A program made the translations under genes and the position numbers. Of a DNA stretch of 64,000 nt, positions 24,376 through 32,867 are shown one piece after another; position 1 is the stretch's first letter, and each line of letters starts with the position of its first letter. The DNA comes from Bacteroides sp. M10 (GTDB lineage Bacteria > Bacteroidota > Bacteroidia > Bacteroidales > Bacteroidaceae), in NCBI RefSeq assembly GCF_014334015.1, contig NZ_CP060488.1, forward strand, positions 1,198,501-1,262,500. The letters run 5' to 3'. Below the pieces are notes generated by a model that saw only the letters and a program-made list of their open reading frames with translations, had not been told where the DNA came from and did no database searches.

Positions 24376-26355
24376 ATGATCAAGATAGATTCAAAAATTC
24401 CAGAAGGCCCGGTGGCTGAGAAATGGACCAACTATAAAGCTCACCAGAAATTGGTGAACCCCGCTAATAAACGCCGTTTGGACATCATCGTTGTGGGTAC
24501 GGGTCTGGCAGGTGCTTCTGCCGCTGCTTCACTTGGTGAAATGGGTTTCAGAGTATTCAATTTCTGTATTCAGGATTCTCCCCGTCGTGCACACTCTATC
24601 GCTGCACAGGGTGGTATCAATGCTGCAAAGAATTATCAAAATGACGGTGACTCCGTTTACCGTCTGTTCTACGATACTGTAAAAGGTGGTGACTATCGTG
24701 CCCGTGAAGCTAACGTATATCGTCTGGCTGAAGTGTCTAACGCTATCATCGACCAATGTGTAGCACAAGGTGTTCCTTTCGCTCGCGAATATGGTGGTAC
24801 ACTGGACAACCGTTCTTTCGGTGGTGCACAGGTATCCCGTACTTTCTACGCTAAAGGCCAGACTGGTCAGCAGTTGTTGCTGGGTGCTTACTCTGCATTG
24901 AGCCGTCAGGTAAACGTAGGTACTGTAAAACTGTACACTCGTTATGAAATGCAAGACGTGGTGATCGTTGACGGACGTGCTCGCGGTATCATCGCTAAAA
25001 ATCTTGTAACAGGTGAACTGGAACGCTTTGCCGCTCACGCTGTAGTTATCGCTACCGGTGGTTATGGTAATGCTTACTTCCTGTCTACCAACGCTATGGG
25101 ATGTAACTGTACAGCTGCTATCTCTTGCTACCGCAAGGGTGCTGTATTCGCTAACCCTGCTTACGTTCAGATTCACCCGACCTGTATCCCGGTACACGGT
25201 GACAAGCAATCCAAACTGACTTTGATGTCTGAATCTCTCCGTAACGACGGTCGCATCTGGGTTCCGAAGAAAAAAGAAGATGCTGTGAAACTTCAGAAAG
25301 GCGAAATCAAAGGAAGTGATATTCCTGAAGAAGACCGCGACTATTACTTGGAACGCCGCTATCCGGCATTCGGTAACCTGGTTCCGCGTGACGTTGCCAG
25401 CCGTGCTGCTAAAGAACGTTGCGACGCAGGTTTCGGTGTAAACAACACTGGTTTAGCCGTATTCCTTGATTTCTCTGAAGCTATCAACCGCTTGGGTATC
25501 GACATCGTTCTCCAACGTTATGGTAACCTCTTCGATATGTATGAAGAAATCACTGACGTTAATCCGGGAGAACTGGCAAAAGAAATTAATGGCGTAAAAT
25601 ATTATAATCCGATGATGATTTATCCGGCTATCCACTATACAATGGGTGGTATCTGGGTAGACTACGAACTGCAAACCACTATCAAGGGTCTGTTCGCTAT
25701 CGGTGAATGTAACTTCTCCGACCACGGTGCAAACCGCCTCGGTGCTTCTGCATTGATGCAAGGTTTGGCTGACGGTTACTTCGTATTGCCTTATACAATC
25801 CAAAATTATCTGGCAGATCAAATCACTGTTCCTCGTTTCTCTACTGATCTTCCTGAATTTGCTGAAGCAGAAAAGGCAGTTCAAGCTAAGATCGACAAGT
25901 TCATGAGCATCCAGGGTAAAGAATCTGTTGATTCTATCCACAAGAAACTGGGTCATGTTATGTGGGAATATGTAGGTATGGGACGTACGGCAGAAGGCTT
26001 GAAGAAAGGTATTGCCGAACTGAAAGAAATCCGCAAGGAATTCGAAACGAATCTGTTTATCCCCGGTTCTAAAGAAGGTATGAACGTAGAGCTTGACAAA
26101 GCAATCCGTCTGTACGACTTCATCACAATGGGTGAGCTTGTTGCTTACGATGCATTGAACCGTAACGAAAGTTGTGGTGGTCACTTCCGTGAAGAATACC
26201 AGACTGAAGAAGGAGAAGCTAAACGTGATGACGAAAACTTCTTCTATGTAGCATGCTGGGAATATCAAGGTGACGATGAAAAAGCTCCGGTGTTGTACAA
26301 AGAACCCCTGGTATACGAAGCTATCAAGGTTCAAACCCGTAACTACAAGAGCTAA
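24376..26355 (+). CDS. frdA: Fumarate reductase / succinate dehydrogenase flavoprotein subunit
   Basis: Catalytic FAD subunit, 659 residues. The dinucleotide fold begins at [19 protein letters not shown] (about 38-57). The His that binds FAD covalently is His73 in [14 protein letters not shown]. Substrate-side motifs [16 protein letters not shown] and [21 protein letters not shown] are present, as in the SdhA/FrdA family. The protein is soluble and sits on the cytoplasmic face, attached through FrdB and FrdC. The direction (fumarate reduction) is inferred from anaerobic Bacteroides physiology, since sequence alone does not separate Frd from Sdh. High use of GGT and CGT codons, as in neighbouring frd genes, fits strong expression and also creates long antisense open frames. 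Confidence 0.97.
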   Translation: MIKIDSKIPEGPVAEKWTNYKAHQKLVNPANKRRLDIIVVGTGLAGASAAASLGEMGFRVFNFCIQDSPRRAHSIAAQGGINAAKNYQNDGDSVYRLFYDTVKGGDYRAREANVYRLAEVSNAIIDQCVAQGVPFAREYGGTLDNRSFGGAQVSRTFYAKGQTGQQLLLGAYSALSRQVNVGTVKLYTRYEMQDVVIVDGRARGIIAKNLVTGELERFAAHAVVIATGGYGNAYFLSTNAMGCNCTAAISCYRKGAVFANPAYVQIHPTCIPVHGDKQSKLTLMSESLRNDGRIWVPKKKEDAVKLQKGEIKGSDIPEEDRDYYLERRYPAFGNLVPRDVASRAAKERCDAGFGVNNTGLAVFLDFSEAINRLGIDIVLQRYGNLFDMYEEITDVNPGELAKEINGVKYYNPMMIYPAIHYTMGGIWVDYELQTTIKGLFAIGECNFSDHGANRLGASALMQGLADGYFVLPYTIQNYLADQITVPRFSTDLPEFAEAEKAVQAKIDKFMSIQGKESVDSIHKKLGHVMWEYVGMGRTAEGLKKGIAELKEIRKEFETNLFIPGSKEGMNVELDKAIRLYDFITMGELVAYDALNRNESCGGHFREEYQTEEGEAKRDDENFFYVACWEYQGDDEKAPVLYKEPLVYEAIKVQTRNYKS

Positions 26356-26391
26356 TCGGTGAAGTTAAACATTTAAAAGAATTAGAAGAAA

Positions 26392-27147
26392 ATGGATAAA
26401 AATATATCATTTACACTGAAGGTATGGCGCCAAGCTGGTCCGAAGGCTAAAGGTGCTTTTGAAACCTACCAAATGAAAGATATCCCCGGCGATACTTCCT
26501 TCCTCGAAATGCTGGATATTCTGAACGAACAGCTCATCAGCGAAAGAAAAGAACCGGTAGTATTCGACCACGATTGCCGCGAAGGTATCTGCGGTATGTG
26601 TTCTCTTTACATCAATGGACACCCGCACGGTCCTGCAACAGGTGCTACTACTTGTCAGATCTATATGCGTCGTTTCCAGGATGGTGATACGATTACTGTT
26701 GAACCTTGGCGTTCGGCCGGTTTCCCTGTAATCAAAGACTTGATGGTAGACCGTACTGCTTATGACAAGATTATGCAAGCTGGTGGTTACGTGAGCGTAC
26801 GTACAGGTGCTCCGCAGGATGCTAACGCTATCCTGATTCCGAAGCCTATCGCTGACGAAGCTATGGATGCTGCTTCTTGTATCGGTTGTGGTGCTTGTGT
26901 AGCTGCATGTAAGAATGGTTCTGCTATGTTGTTCGTTTCTGCAAAAGTTAGCCAGTTGAACTTGCTGCCGCAAGGTAAACCGGAAGCTTTGCGTCGTGCA
27001 AAAGCCATGTTGTCAAAGATGGATGAACTGGGATTCGGTAACTGTACAAACACTCGTGCTTGTGAGGCTGAATGTCCGAAGAACATCTCTATCAGCAACA
27101 TCGCCCGCTTGAACCGTGACTTCATCATCGCAAAATTAAAAGACTAG
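26392..27147 (+). CDS. frdB: Fumarate reductase / succinate dehydrogenase iron-sulfur subunit
   Basis: Electron-transfer subunit, 251 residues. The N-terminal ferredoxin domain has the [2Fe-2S] ligands in CREGICGMC (Cys62, 67, 70) and a further Cys near 82-87. The C-terminal domain has the [4Fe-4S] ligands in [11 protein letters not shown] (from Cys163) and the remaining cluster in [13 protein letters not shown] (from Cys218). All expected ligands are present. It is the last gene of frdCAB, 36 bases after frdA, and is followed by a good terminator (27194-27230). It carries electrons from the hemes in FrdC to FAD in FrdA. Confidence 0.97.
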   Translation: MDKNISFTLKVWRQAGPKAKGAFETYQMKDIPGDTSFLEMLDILNEQLISERKEPVVFDHDCREGICGMCSLYINGHPHGPATGATTCQIYMRRFQDGDTITVEPWRSAGFPVIKDLMVDRTAYDKIMQAGGYVSVRTGAPQDANAILIPKPIADEAMDAASCIGCGACVAACKNGSAMLFVSAKVSQLNLLPQGKPEALRRAKAMLSKMDELGFGNCTNTRACEAECPKNISISNIARLNRDFIIAKLKD

Positions 27148-27193
27148 AAATTGCTAGATTTCGAGAGCGAGAGCTTAATTTGATTAATGACAG

Positions 27194-27230
27194 AATCCCC
27201 TGCCGGCTAGTCCGACAGGGGATTTCTTTA
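27194..27230 (+). terminator. frd operon terminator
   Basis: AATCCCCTG (27194-27202) pairs with CAGGGGATT (27216-27224), with extra CGG/CCG pairing in the loop, then TCTTTA. It lies 46 bases after the frdB stop. Confidence 0.8.
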
Positions 27231-27268
27231 TATATGAATGGATCATGATTATTATTAATAATCAGTTA

Positions 27269-28108
27269 TCATGAACGGTTTTGTCCACGCAAATTACGTG
27301 GAGAAGCGCCAAAAGATTTCTTACAGAAATTAGAGAAATGAGGTAAGGACTCAAAACCATATTTATAGCATATCTCGGAAATACTATAAGCAGAATTATT
27401 CAAGTCATCGAGAATACCCTCTTTACGGCGTGCCAGCATCCATTCATAAACTGGTTCATGAAAGACATTATTGAAAATACGACGGAATGTGCTAAGGGTA
27501 TATCCTCCTAATTGGGCTAGTTCTTCTACAGTCTTTACTTTCTTATAGTTTTGGATAACAAAGTAGTGGAAACTATTGATGTACTTAGAGAGCGGATGCA
27601 CCAGACTCGAGAGGTCATAATCAGAATAATAATACCCCAACACAAATGCCAACTCTTTCCGCTTGAGAGACAACAAATCCCGGCAGACTTTATTTCCTTT
27701 TAAATAAGTGATGGAACCCTGCAAAAAATATTGTAGTTCAGGAACTATCTTTATTGGGGAATAGATAAGTGGAGGTGATACATCTTTCATTATATGATTG
27801 AAACGAGAATCACAAAACAATTCCGGTTGAATAAAACGGTAATAGATGCACTCACATTCGAGCATAGCAAGCATCTCAAATGTAGAATCAATAGCTTGAA
27901 GTATAAATTCACCTTCTTTGAGCATGGTACCGGCATATTCCTTACTATTAACCAGCATTTCTCCTTTAATCAAGAAAAGAATAAAATTTTCCTCACACCT
28001 CTGAGCTGGTTTATGAAAACCACGCTGATAAATAACATGAGTAATAGCATTGCTCACTGCTTTCGGACATATTTGACAATCCCAAGTTCCTTGACAAATA
28101 GATGGCAT
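27269..28108 (-). CDS. AraC-family regulator with four-Cys N terminus, downstream of frd
   Basis: Paralog of the regulator at 22553, 279 residues. The AraC HTH is clear (ELAQLGGYTLSTFRRIFNNVF and ISEICYKYGFESLPHFSNFCKKSFGASPR). The N terminus has Cys5, Cys11, Cys14 and Cys38, the same C-x5-C-x2-C-x23-C spacing as the upstream paralog, then the shared stretch FLIKGEMLVNSKEYAG. It is convergent with frdB and has a -7 box at 28144-28151. Similarity runs along the whole length (for example SFHYFVIQNYKKVKTVEELAQLGGYT), so the pair arose by duplication around the frd operon. A redox or metal sensor role is inferred. Confidence 0.9.
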   Translation of the reverse strand: MPSICQGTWDCQICPKAVSNAITHVIYQRGFHKPAQRCEENFILFLIKGEMLVNSKEYAGTMLKEGEFILQAIDSTFEMLAMLECECIYYRFIQPELFCDSRFNHIMKDVSPPLIYSPIKIVPELQYFLQGSITYLKGNKVCRDLLSLKRKELAFVLGYYYSDYDLSSLVHPLSKYINSFHYFVIQNYKKVKTVEELAQLGGYTLSTFRRIFNNVFHEPVYEWMLARRKEGILDDLNNSAYSISEICYKYGFESLPHFSNFCKKSFGASPRNLRGQNRS

Positions 28109-28143
28109 AAGCTGGCTGTGTTTGTATTTGTTTATGCTGCCAA

Positions 28144-28151
28144 CAAAAATA
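28144..28151 (-). promoter_or_regulatory. -7 box of the second AraC-type gene
   Basis: TATTTTTG on the minus strand, 35 bases upstream of the start at 28108. The 299 bases between this gene and the fimbrillin stop hold nothing else except the fimbrillin terminator. Confidence 0.5.
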
Positions 28152-28314
28152 TATGAAAGATTTCATATTGCCATAAAAAAAGGGAAGAAAAGTGAAAAAG
28201 AAGTTGCACGAAGAATCTAAAACATATCTAGTTTTGAAAACTGAACTAAATCTCCATATAAAAGATAAATAACCTCACAAGATCTCATACAAAGTTCTGT
28301 GTTAATAAAGAAAC

Positions 28315-28341
28315 CCTAGCTCCTCGAAAAGAAGAGCTAGG
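28315..28341 (-). terminator. Terminator of the fimbrillin operon
   Basis: CCTAGCTC (28315-28322) and GAGCTAGG (28334-28341) form a perfect 8-bp stem. Read on the minus strand it is followed by a T-rich stretch (GTTTCTTTATT). It lies 67 bases after the fimbrillin stop. Confidence 0.75.
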
Positions 28342-28407
28342 ATTTAAAATATGCTTAACCTAGAAATAATTCTCATTTATGCTAAATCATGGACAGTGCC
28401 TATTTTA

Positions 28408-29406
28408 TCATTTAGCAGTCTCCTCTTTTTCGTCTGCAGTATTCCATTCGCTAACCTCTGTATTAAGCCCAACTTTAGCAGCACCGGCAGGTAATGTTAA
28501 TACATATAGCACATTTTGACCAACTGTCCATTTGGCATCACTAGGAAGAGTTACTTTTTTAGTTCCTGAAAAGACTTCCATCGCACCCTGTTTCGTTGAA
28601 TATGTTATTGATATAACCTTACCATTTACTTCTTGAGGAAATAGCATCCAAGATGCATTAGTATCAGCCAAAGAATAATAATTCTTATTTTCAACCTTAT
28701 CTGCTGATTGTTTAACAGCATAACTATATGATGAAGTAGCAGCAGCAGCCAAATTCCATTCACCATTATCTGCATTAAAACTATATTTACCTGTTCCACC
28801 TTTAACATCAGCTATACTAACAGCAGTCACTGCATAAGTAAGCAAAGGATCATCAGGAATAAACGCAAAATTTATACGGGTTAGAACATGTTTAAAATCT
28901 AGGGTCAGTGTACCATCAGCAACTTTACTCGACTCTGAAGTAACATTAGTTGCATGTGCAACGACCAAATCTTTTTGATCCGCAGGAGTGCCATCAACAG
29001 TGAAAGATATTGTAGGGTAGCCAGCGTCAGGAAGAGAATAGGACGTAGGATCTGTCGTTGGGTATGCAAAGAATTGTACTTTTTTTCCTGAACTTATTGA
29101 TGGCCAATAATACGTTCCTTTATCGGTAGTAGTCCAAGGTGCAGCAGCATTATCTTTCGTATATGAGATTCCATCCATGTATGCAGCTCCTAAAGCATCT
29201 GTTCCTTTATAGTCACCATCTGTAATATAAGAACTTACAGTGAACCCTAAAAAGTTATTACTATTTGTATCTGTAGCTCTTGTAGCTTTCCTTACTACTG
29301 AAGTAAAATCAATCTTTGTTTGTTGATTCGGCGCCTCAAATTCCTCATTTTGTGAGCAACTCATAATTGCTAAAGCAGCTGTTACTGCCAATAAAATTTT
29401 CTTCAT
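28408..29406 (-). CDS. Fimbrillin-family lipoprotein
   Basis: Putative pilus or fimbria subunit, 332 residues. The lipobox is LAIMSCSQNEE (Cys17), followed by the usual fimbrillin start EAPNQQTKIDFTSVVRKATRATD, where the RATRA-like region serves as protease processing site in related Bacteroidales pilins. The body is beta-rich, with TLTLDFKHVLTRINF, a hallmark of FimA/Mfa1-type and fimbrillin A-associated proteins, and the end is YVLTLPAGAAKVGLNTEVSEW. It is the last gene of an operon with DUF3575 and DUF5119 proteins, the common layout of Bacteroides fimbrial loci. Whether it is a shaft, tip or anchor subunit cannot be told. Confidence 0.88.
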   Translation of the reverse strand: MKKILLAVTAALAIMSCSQNEEFEAPNQQTKIDFTSVVRKATRATDTNSNNFLGFTVSSYITDGDYKGTDALGAAYMDGISYTKDNAAAPWTTTDKGTYYWPSISSGKKVQFFAYPTTDPTSYSLPDAGYPTISFTVDGTPADQKDLVVAHATNVTSESSKVADGTLTLDFKHVLTRINFAFIPDDPLLTYAVTAVSIADVKGGTGKYSFNADNGEWNLAAAATSSYSYAVKQSADKVENKNYYSLADTNASWMLFPQEVNGKVISITYSTKQGAMEVFSGTKKVTLPSDAKWTVGQNVLYVLTLPAGAAKVGLNTEVSEWNTADEKEETAK

Positions 29407-29461
29407 AACTGTATTTTTTAAAAGTTTATAATATTGTTCTATTTTGTTTATAACATCTATT

Positions 29462-30463
29462 TTAAATCACAGGTAATTCAACATTATCTTCCGGTCCCCA
29501 CCCATCAACATTGCCATCCATTCCTCCACCCCCATCAGGATTCGGCGGTAACTCTGGCTTATCAACCTCAATCTTATCATCAGGTGGTAACTCAATCTCC
29601 GGTGGAGGTTCCTGTTTTCCATCATCTCCAATTCCAGCATCTTCAAGTGTCTCTATTATTTCAGTAACATCAATTGCTGCTTCTTGCACCGTATTATCCG
29701 TTTTGATAAATCTCAAGATCAACTTTATATCGCCTACACCACGGGAAATTGCGCTCCTTGATTCTGATATTCGTGTCGGGACTGACATTTCCTTTGCCTG
29801 CTTGAAAGCTGTGAAATACGCCACTACCTTATTACCATCTTTCTTTACCTCAAAATAGATAGGCTGCGAGGAAGATGCTCCATAACCTTTACCAATGTGG
29901 TAACAATCAGATAGTCCGTTAATACACCCTACGATTGCTGTTACGTACTCCAAACCTTTGACCTCTACCGCAAAAGAATACTTCTTCACTACCGATTCCA
30001 GTTTCCAATCCAAAGAAAGCACCTCTTCACTCTTATCTATTTTCAGTTCATCAATATTCAGCACATACAGTGAGTCCGGTGACCAAACCATCTTTTCCGT
30101 TCCTGTAATCCCTAAACCATTGCAGTTTCCTGTATAAGCTTCTATCGTTTCATAGGACTCTTCTCCTCGGATACGTATGGACTCCGTATTATAGTTGTAA
30201 GCTACAACCGAATATCGTCCCGGAGGAACTTTCATTTCTCCACCTCGTACCGAAAGGTACCTGTCCACTTTTTTACCCTCACCATCTTTCGGATAAAATA
30301 TAACCCGGATACCTTCTGGTAATTTATCTGTTACTCCATCCCAGTTTAATGAAATTTCTACCCCACTTACAGGATAATCATCCAATATATCGCGACGGCT
30401 ACACCCGTTTAGCACCAGCAGCGAGGACAGAAGCACAAGAAGCATGAATCTTGCATTTCGCAT
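29462..30463 (-). CDS. DUF5119-domain lipoprotein of the fimbrillin operon
   Basis: Lipoprotein of 333 residues, with lipobox LLVLNGCSRRD (Cys21). The body matches the DUF5119 pattern: VSGVEISLNWDG near the start, RVIFYPKDGEGK, and PPGRYSVVAYNYNTESIRIRG. The last 60 residues are low complexity and rich in Pro, Asp and Gly (EPPPEIELPPDD, DGGGGMDGNVDG), probably disordered. DUF5119 genes typically stand between DUF3575 and fimbrillin genes, and an accessory role in fimbria assembly or surface adhesion is assumed in the family. It begins 9 bases after the DUF3575 stop and 55 bases before the fimbrillin start. Confidence 0.85.
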   Translation of the reverse strand: MRNARFMLLVLLSSLLVLNGCSRRDILDDYPVSGVEISLNWDGVTDKLPEGIRVIFYPKDGEGKKVDRYLSVRGGEMKVPPGRYSVVAYNYNTESIRIRGEESYETIEAYTGNCNGLGITGTEKMVWSPDSLYVLNIDELKIDKSEEVLSLDWKLESVVKKYSFAVEVKGLEYVTAIVGCINGLSDCYHIGKGYGASSSQPIYFEVKKDGNKVVAYFTAFKQAKEMSVPTRISESRSAISRGVGDIKLILRFIKTDNTVQEAAIDVTEIIETLEDAGIGDDGKQEPPPEIELPPDDKIEVDKPELPPNPDGGGGMDGNVDGWGPEDNVELPVI

Positions 30464-30472
30464 AACGCCCTC

Positions 30473-31750
30473 CTATCTCTTTGTTGTTATCAACCATACC
30501 AAAGAAACTTTTGCTTTGGTAGGACCAATAAAGTTATAACGCCCACTATTTGTCCATACAATATCCCCCTCATAAGGAGTATATTTCTTATATTCTGTTG
30601 TCAAATACCCTATGCCAAGACTGAATTCAAGGGAGAAGTGCCGCACTAATTGCTTTGCATATCCATAAGTCACTCCAGCAGCTCCATAGTACTTACCCTG
30701 ATAACCATCTCCACGTAACTGGAAATCGTATATCCCACCTTCAGCATAAAGTCCAATAAAATGTCCGGTCAATCGGTCGCGCTTCTGCCGGTTTCCCAGC
30801 CAAAAACGTCCTTCCATGCCTCCAAAAAGGAGCTGATAGCAAAAATCGTGTTTACTATTCAACCACCACGGACATTTATATTCAGTATTCAAAGACCACC
30901 TCTTACCTATCGGAATTTCTATTTCTATATTCGGTGCCAATGCCAAATCATATAATAGATTGTTCTTTACTGCAAGCACTGTTTTGCTTTTCACCGGCTC
31001 TTCTGCCTCCGACATATCGACCTCACAGGTCTGTTTTTCTTCACTTTCTCCCACAGGCTTATCAGGTTGATTCTTCGGAAGCGCCTCTTCCTGATTCGAA
31101 ACAAACAACCCGGAGACAGAAGATACCGGTTCAAAAGCCTCTCTATCTATTATCGTAGTTTCCCCGACAATCGTTATAACAGACCGCCTCAATTCCGGAA
31201 ATACATTACGAACCATATATCGGTAGGCGGCTCCCCGATTTAGCTTACGCAACAGTTGCTTTCTTTTGGCGATATCATCCTTATGATAGTCAATCAACAT
31301 CAGCACTTCTTCCCGGTCGGGTAAGTTGGTGTCAGATGCCACCAACCTACGAAACTCCAACCAATCCTCTCCCTTTGAACAGAAATGAATCTTATCAACA
31401 TTATTAACTAATTCATATCGCCTCAAGAATTCCTTTATCGAGTTATTTCTCTTAGTAACCAAACTTTTATTATAAGACTCGTCACCATCAGGAGAAACAA
31501 AACTCACTACATTGATCGCTGTTATATATTTCGTATCCGAATTTCCGGACAACAAGGAATCCAATGTTATAATTGCCTCTTTATTAACCATATAACAAGG
31601 ATTCACATTCGTTTCATTCGCATCGAAATATATCACCACCCGTCGGATTGTATCATTTGCAACAGTAAAAAATGGCACCGAAGCATACCCACTTTCTGAA
31701 AGGCTTAATAAAACCATAAGAATAGCCAATATATAGATGCCATGTTTCAT
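30473..31750 (-). CDS. DUF3575-domain protein of the fimbrillin operon (OmpA-like N part)
   Basis: Outer membrane protein of about 425 residues. I choose the Met at 31750 (MKHGIYILAILMV) because it starts a clean signal peptide ending at about SGYAS and because a -7 box lies at 31770-31777, upstream of it; the frame is open to 31792. The N-terminal half resembles an OmpA-like fold (RRVVIYFDANETNVNP, ITAINVVSFVSPDGDE, NKSLVTKRNNSIKEFL). The C-terminal part is the DUF3575 barrel (LLYDLALAPNIEIEIPIGKRWSLN, ending VSLVWLITTKR). Similar proteins anchor Bacteroidales fimbriae or link them to the cell wall. It is the first gene of the operon. Confidence 0.87.
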   Translation of the reverse strand: MKHGIYILAILMVLLSLSESGYASVPFFTVANDTIRRVVIYFDANETNVNPCYMVNKEAIITLDSLLSGNSDTKYITAINVVSFVSPDGDESYNKSLVTKRNNSIKEFLRRYELVNNVDKIHFCSKGEDWLEFRRLVASDTNLPDREEVLMLIDYHKDDIAKRKQLLRKLNRGAAYRYMVRNVFPELRRSVITIVGETTIIDREAFEPVSSVSGLFVSNQEEALPKNQPDKPVGESEEKQTCEVDMSEAEEPVKSKTVLAVKNNLLYDLALAPNIEIEIPIGKRWSLNTEYKCPWWLNSKHDFCYQLLFGGMEGRFWLGNRQKRDRLTGHFIGLYAEGGIYDFQLRGDGYQGKYYGAAGVTYGYAKQLVRHFSLEFSLGIGYLTTEYKKYTPYEGDIVWTNSGRYNFIGPTKAKVSLVWLITTKR

Positions 31751-31769
31751 TGTCGTTCGTTTCTGTTGA

Positions 31770-31777
31770 CAAATATA
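31770..31777 (-). promoter_or_regulatory. -7 box of the fimbrillin operon
   Basis: TATATTTG on the minus strand (fits TAnnTTTG), 19 bases before the preferred DUF3575 start at 31750. Its position argues against the longer start at 31792. Confidence 0.5.
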
Positions 31778-31900
31778 GAAGTTAGAAAACAAATCAAATC
31801 ATACTTTCAGAAGAAAACACAGACCCTGAAAGGTTCTGTGAAACGATTGAAACGATTTTGCAAGTTTGAGGAGTATAAAAGGCAGAAAATCATATAAAAA

Positions 31901-31944
31901 GAATGCACAGATTACCAATCTATCGATCGATTCTCTGTGCATTC
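31901..31944 (-). terminator. Terminator after the HU gene
   Basis: GAATGCACAGA (31901-31911) and TCTGTGCATTC (31934-31944) form a perfect 11-bp stem. On the minus strand it is followed by TTTTTATATG. It lies 40 bases after the stop of the HU gene at 31984. Confidence 0.82.
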
Positions 31945-31983
31945 ACTAATTAAAAGCTTGCTTTCATGCAAAGCCCAGTCCAA

Positions 31984-32472
31984 TTATGCAGCCGGGTCCG
32001 GTGCTTCCCCGTTGCCATCATCGCCCGAATCAGGGTTACCCCCATTATTCCCCCCATTACTACTTCCGTCTGTATAATCCGTTTCAATTTCCGCACGGCG
32101 GGTAATACTCATATCTTCCAGCGTATTTTTGAAGATTTTTCCCGGATAGAATAAGATCTTTCTCTGAACGATCGACTTGGATGAGACCTCCTTTTCGTCA
32201 TCCGTACTCTTAGCACGGATAGTAGGAGTGAAGATACCAAACTCACCCATCTGCACGCTCTTTCCATCATCAATATCCTCCGCCATCTTATCCACCAGAC
32301 CACTGACGACCAAATCTACCACCTTACGATGGACACCACAAAGCTCACTTACTTTCCGACACATCTTTGCAAAATTCACCTTACCGGAACGAACCGATTT
32401 TGCCACATACTTTTCGTTTTTGTCCTTGTCAAAACCGAACACTCTTTTTGTTACTACGTACTCTAAACCCAT
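31984..32472 (-). CDS. HU-family DNA-binding protein with disordered acidic tail
   Basis: Bacteroidetes HU-like protein of 162 residues. The fold covers about 1-125: the N-terminal strand (LEYVVTKRVFGFDKD), helices around VDLVVSGLVDKMAEDIDDG, the turn VQMGEFGIFTPTIRAK, and the C-terminal part IVQRKILFYPGKIFKNTL. The last 30 residues are low complexity (Gly, Asn, Asp, Pro, Ser), acidic and probably disordered. It sits upstream of the fimbrillin operon in the same direction but is separated from it by a strong terminator. A nucleoid or regulatory role is inferred. Confidence 0.88.
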   Translation of the reverse strand: MGLEYVVTKRVFGFDKDKNEKYVAKSVRSGKVNFAKMCRKVSELCGVHRKVVDLVVSGLVDKMAEDIDDGKSVQMGEFGIFTPTIRAKSTDDEKEVSSKSIVQRKILFYPGKIFKNTLEDMSITRRAEIETDYTDGSSNGGNNGGNPDSGDDGNGEAPDPAA

Positions 32473-32544
32473 AATTGTTAAAGTTTAATTGGTTAAAAAA
32501 ATAAAGGTTATCTGTTTGTCATTCTCTTTGTTTGAATGACTCTG

Positions 32545-32552
32545 CAAAGGTA
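32545..32552 (-). promoter_or_regulatory. -7 box of the HU gene
   Basis: TACCTTTG on the minus strand fits TAnnTTTG, 72 bases before the start at 32472. No good -33 box. Confidence 0.45.
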
Positions 32553-32794
32553 TATCAACCGTAAAACGTCCGGTCCCCTTTTGTCTCCTTTATGTCTCCT
32601 TTCATCGTTTCGAATCAATTATTATCGGAAGAGAATATTGCTAGTTATCAACAGGATATATCAAAGAATTATTTTTTTCATAAAATGCGTATTTTCCATG
32701 TTCAACACTCTAACTTATCAATGGATAGCCATTGAAATTCTAACAGCTAAAAGCCTTCCTGTAACTTTTACATTGAATGTCTACAAACAAAGAA

Positions 32795-32822
32795 GGCTGC
32801 AACCTCATCACAGATTGCAGCC
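32795..32822 (-). terminator. Terminator of the carboxyltransferase gene
   Basis: GGCTGCAA (32795-32802) and TTGCAGCC (32815-32822) form a perfect stem. On the minus strand the stem is followed by TTCTTTGTTTG. The same 8-bp stem is used at 35706-35734. Confidence 0.75.
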
Positions 32823-32867
32823 TGACCTTTTTATAAAGTAACCTATAGTCTAACTCTCATAGAAATC

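Larger units (their letters stand above)
32473..32867. other. 395-base intergenic region
   Basis: No gene seen. It contains a minus-strand -7 box (CAAAGGTA at 32545-32552, reading TACCTTTG) 72 bases upstream of the HU gene, and the terminator of the carboxyltransferase gene at 32795-32822. Confidence 0.6.

Noticed and set aside
24529..26334. Long minus-strand open frames inside frdA
   Set aside because: They are produced by the strong codon bias of a highly expressed gene (frequent GGT, CGT and GAA), have low-complexity Ser/Thr/Phe composition, and show no signals of their own.
26407..26973. Minus-strand open frame of 188 codons inside frdB
   Set aside because: Same codon-bias shadow; covers the conserved iron-sulfur ligand region on the other strand.
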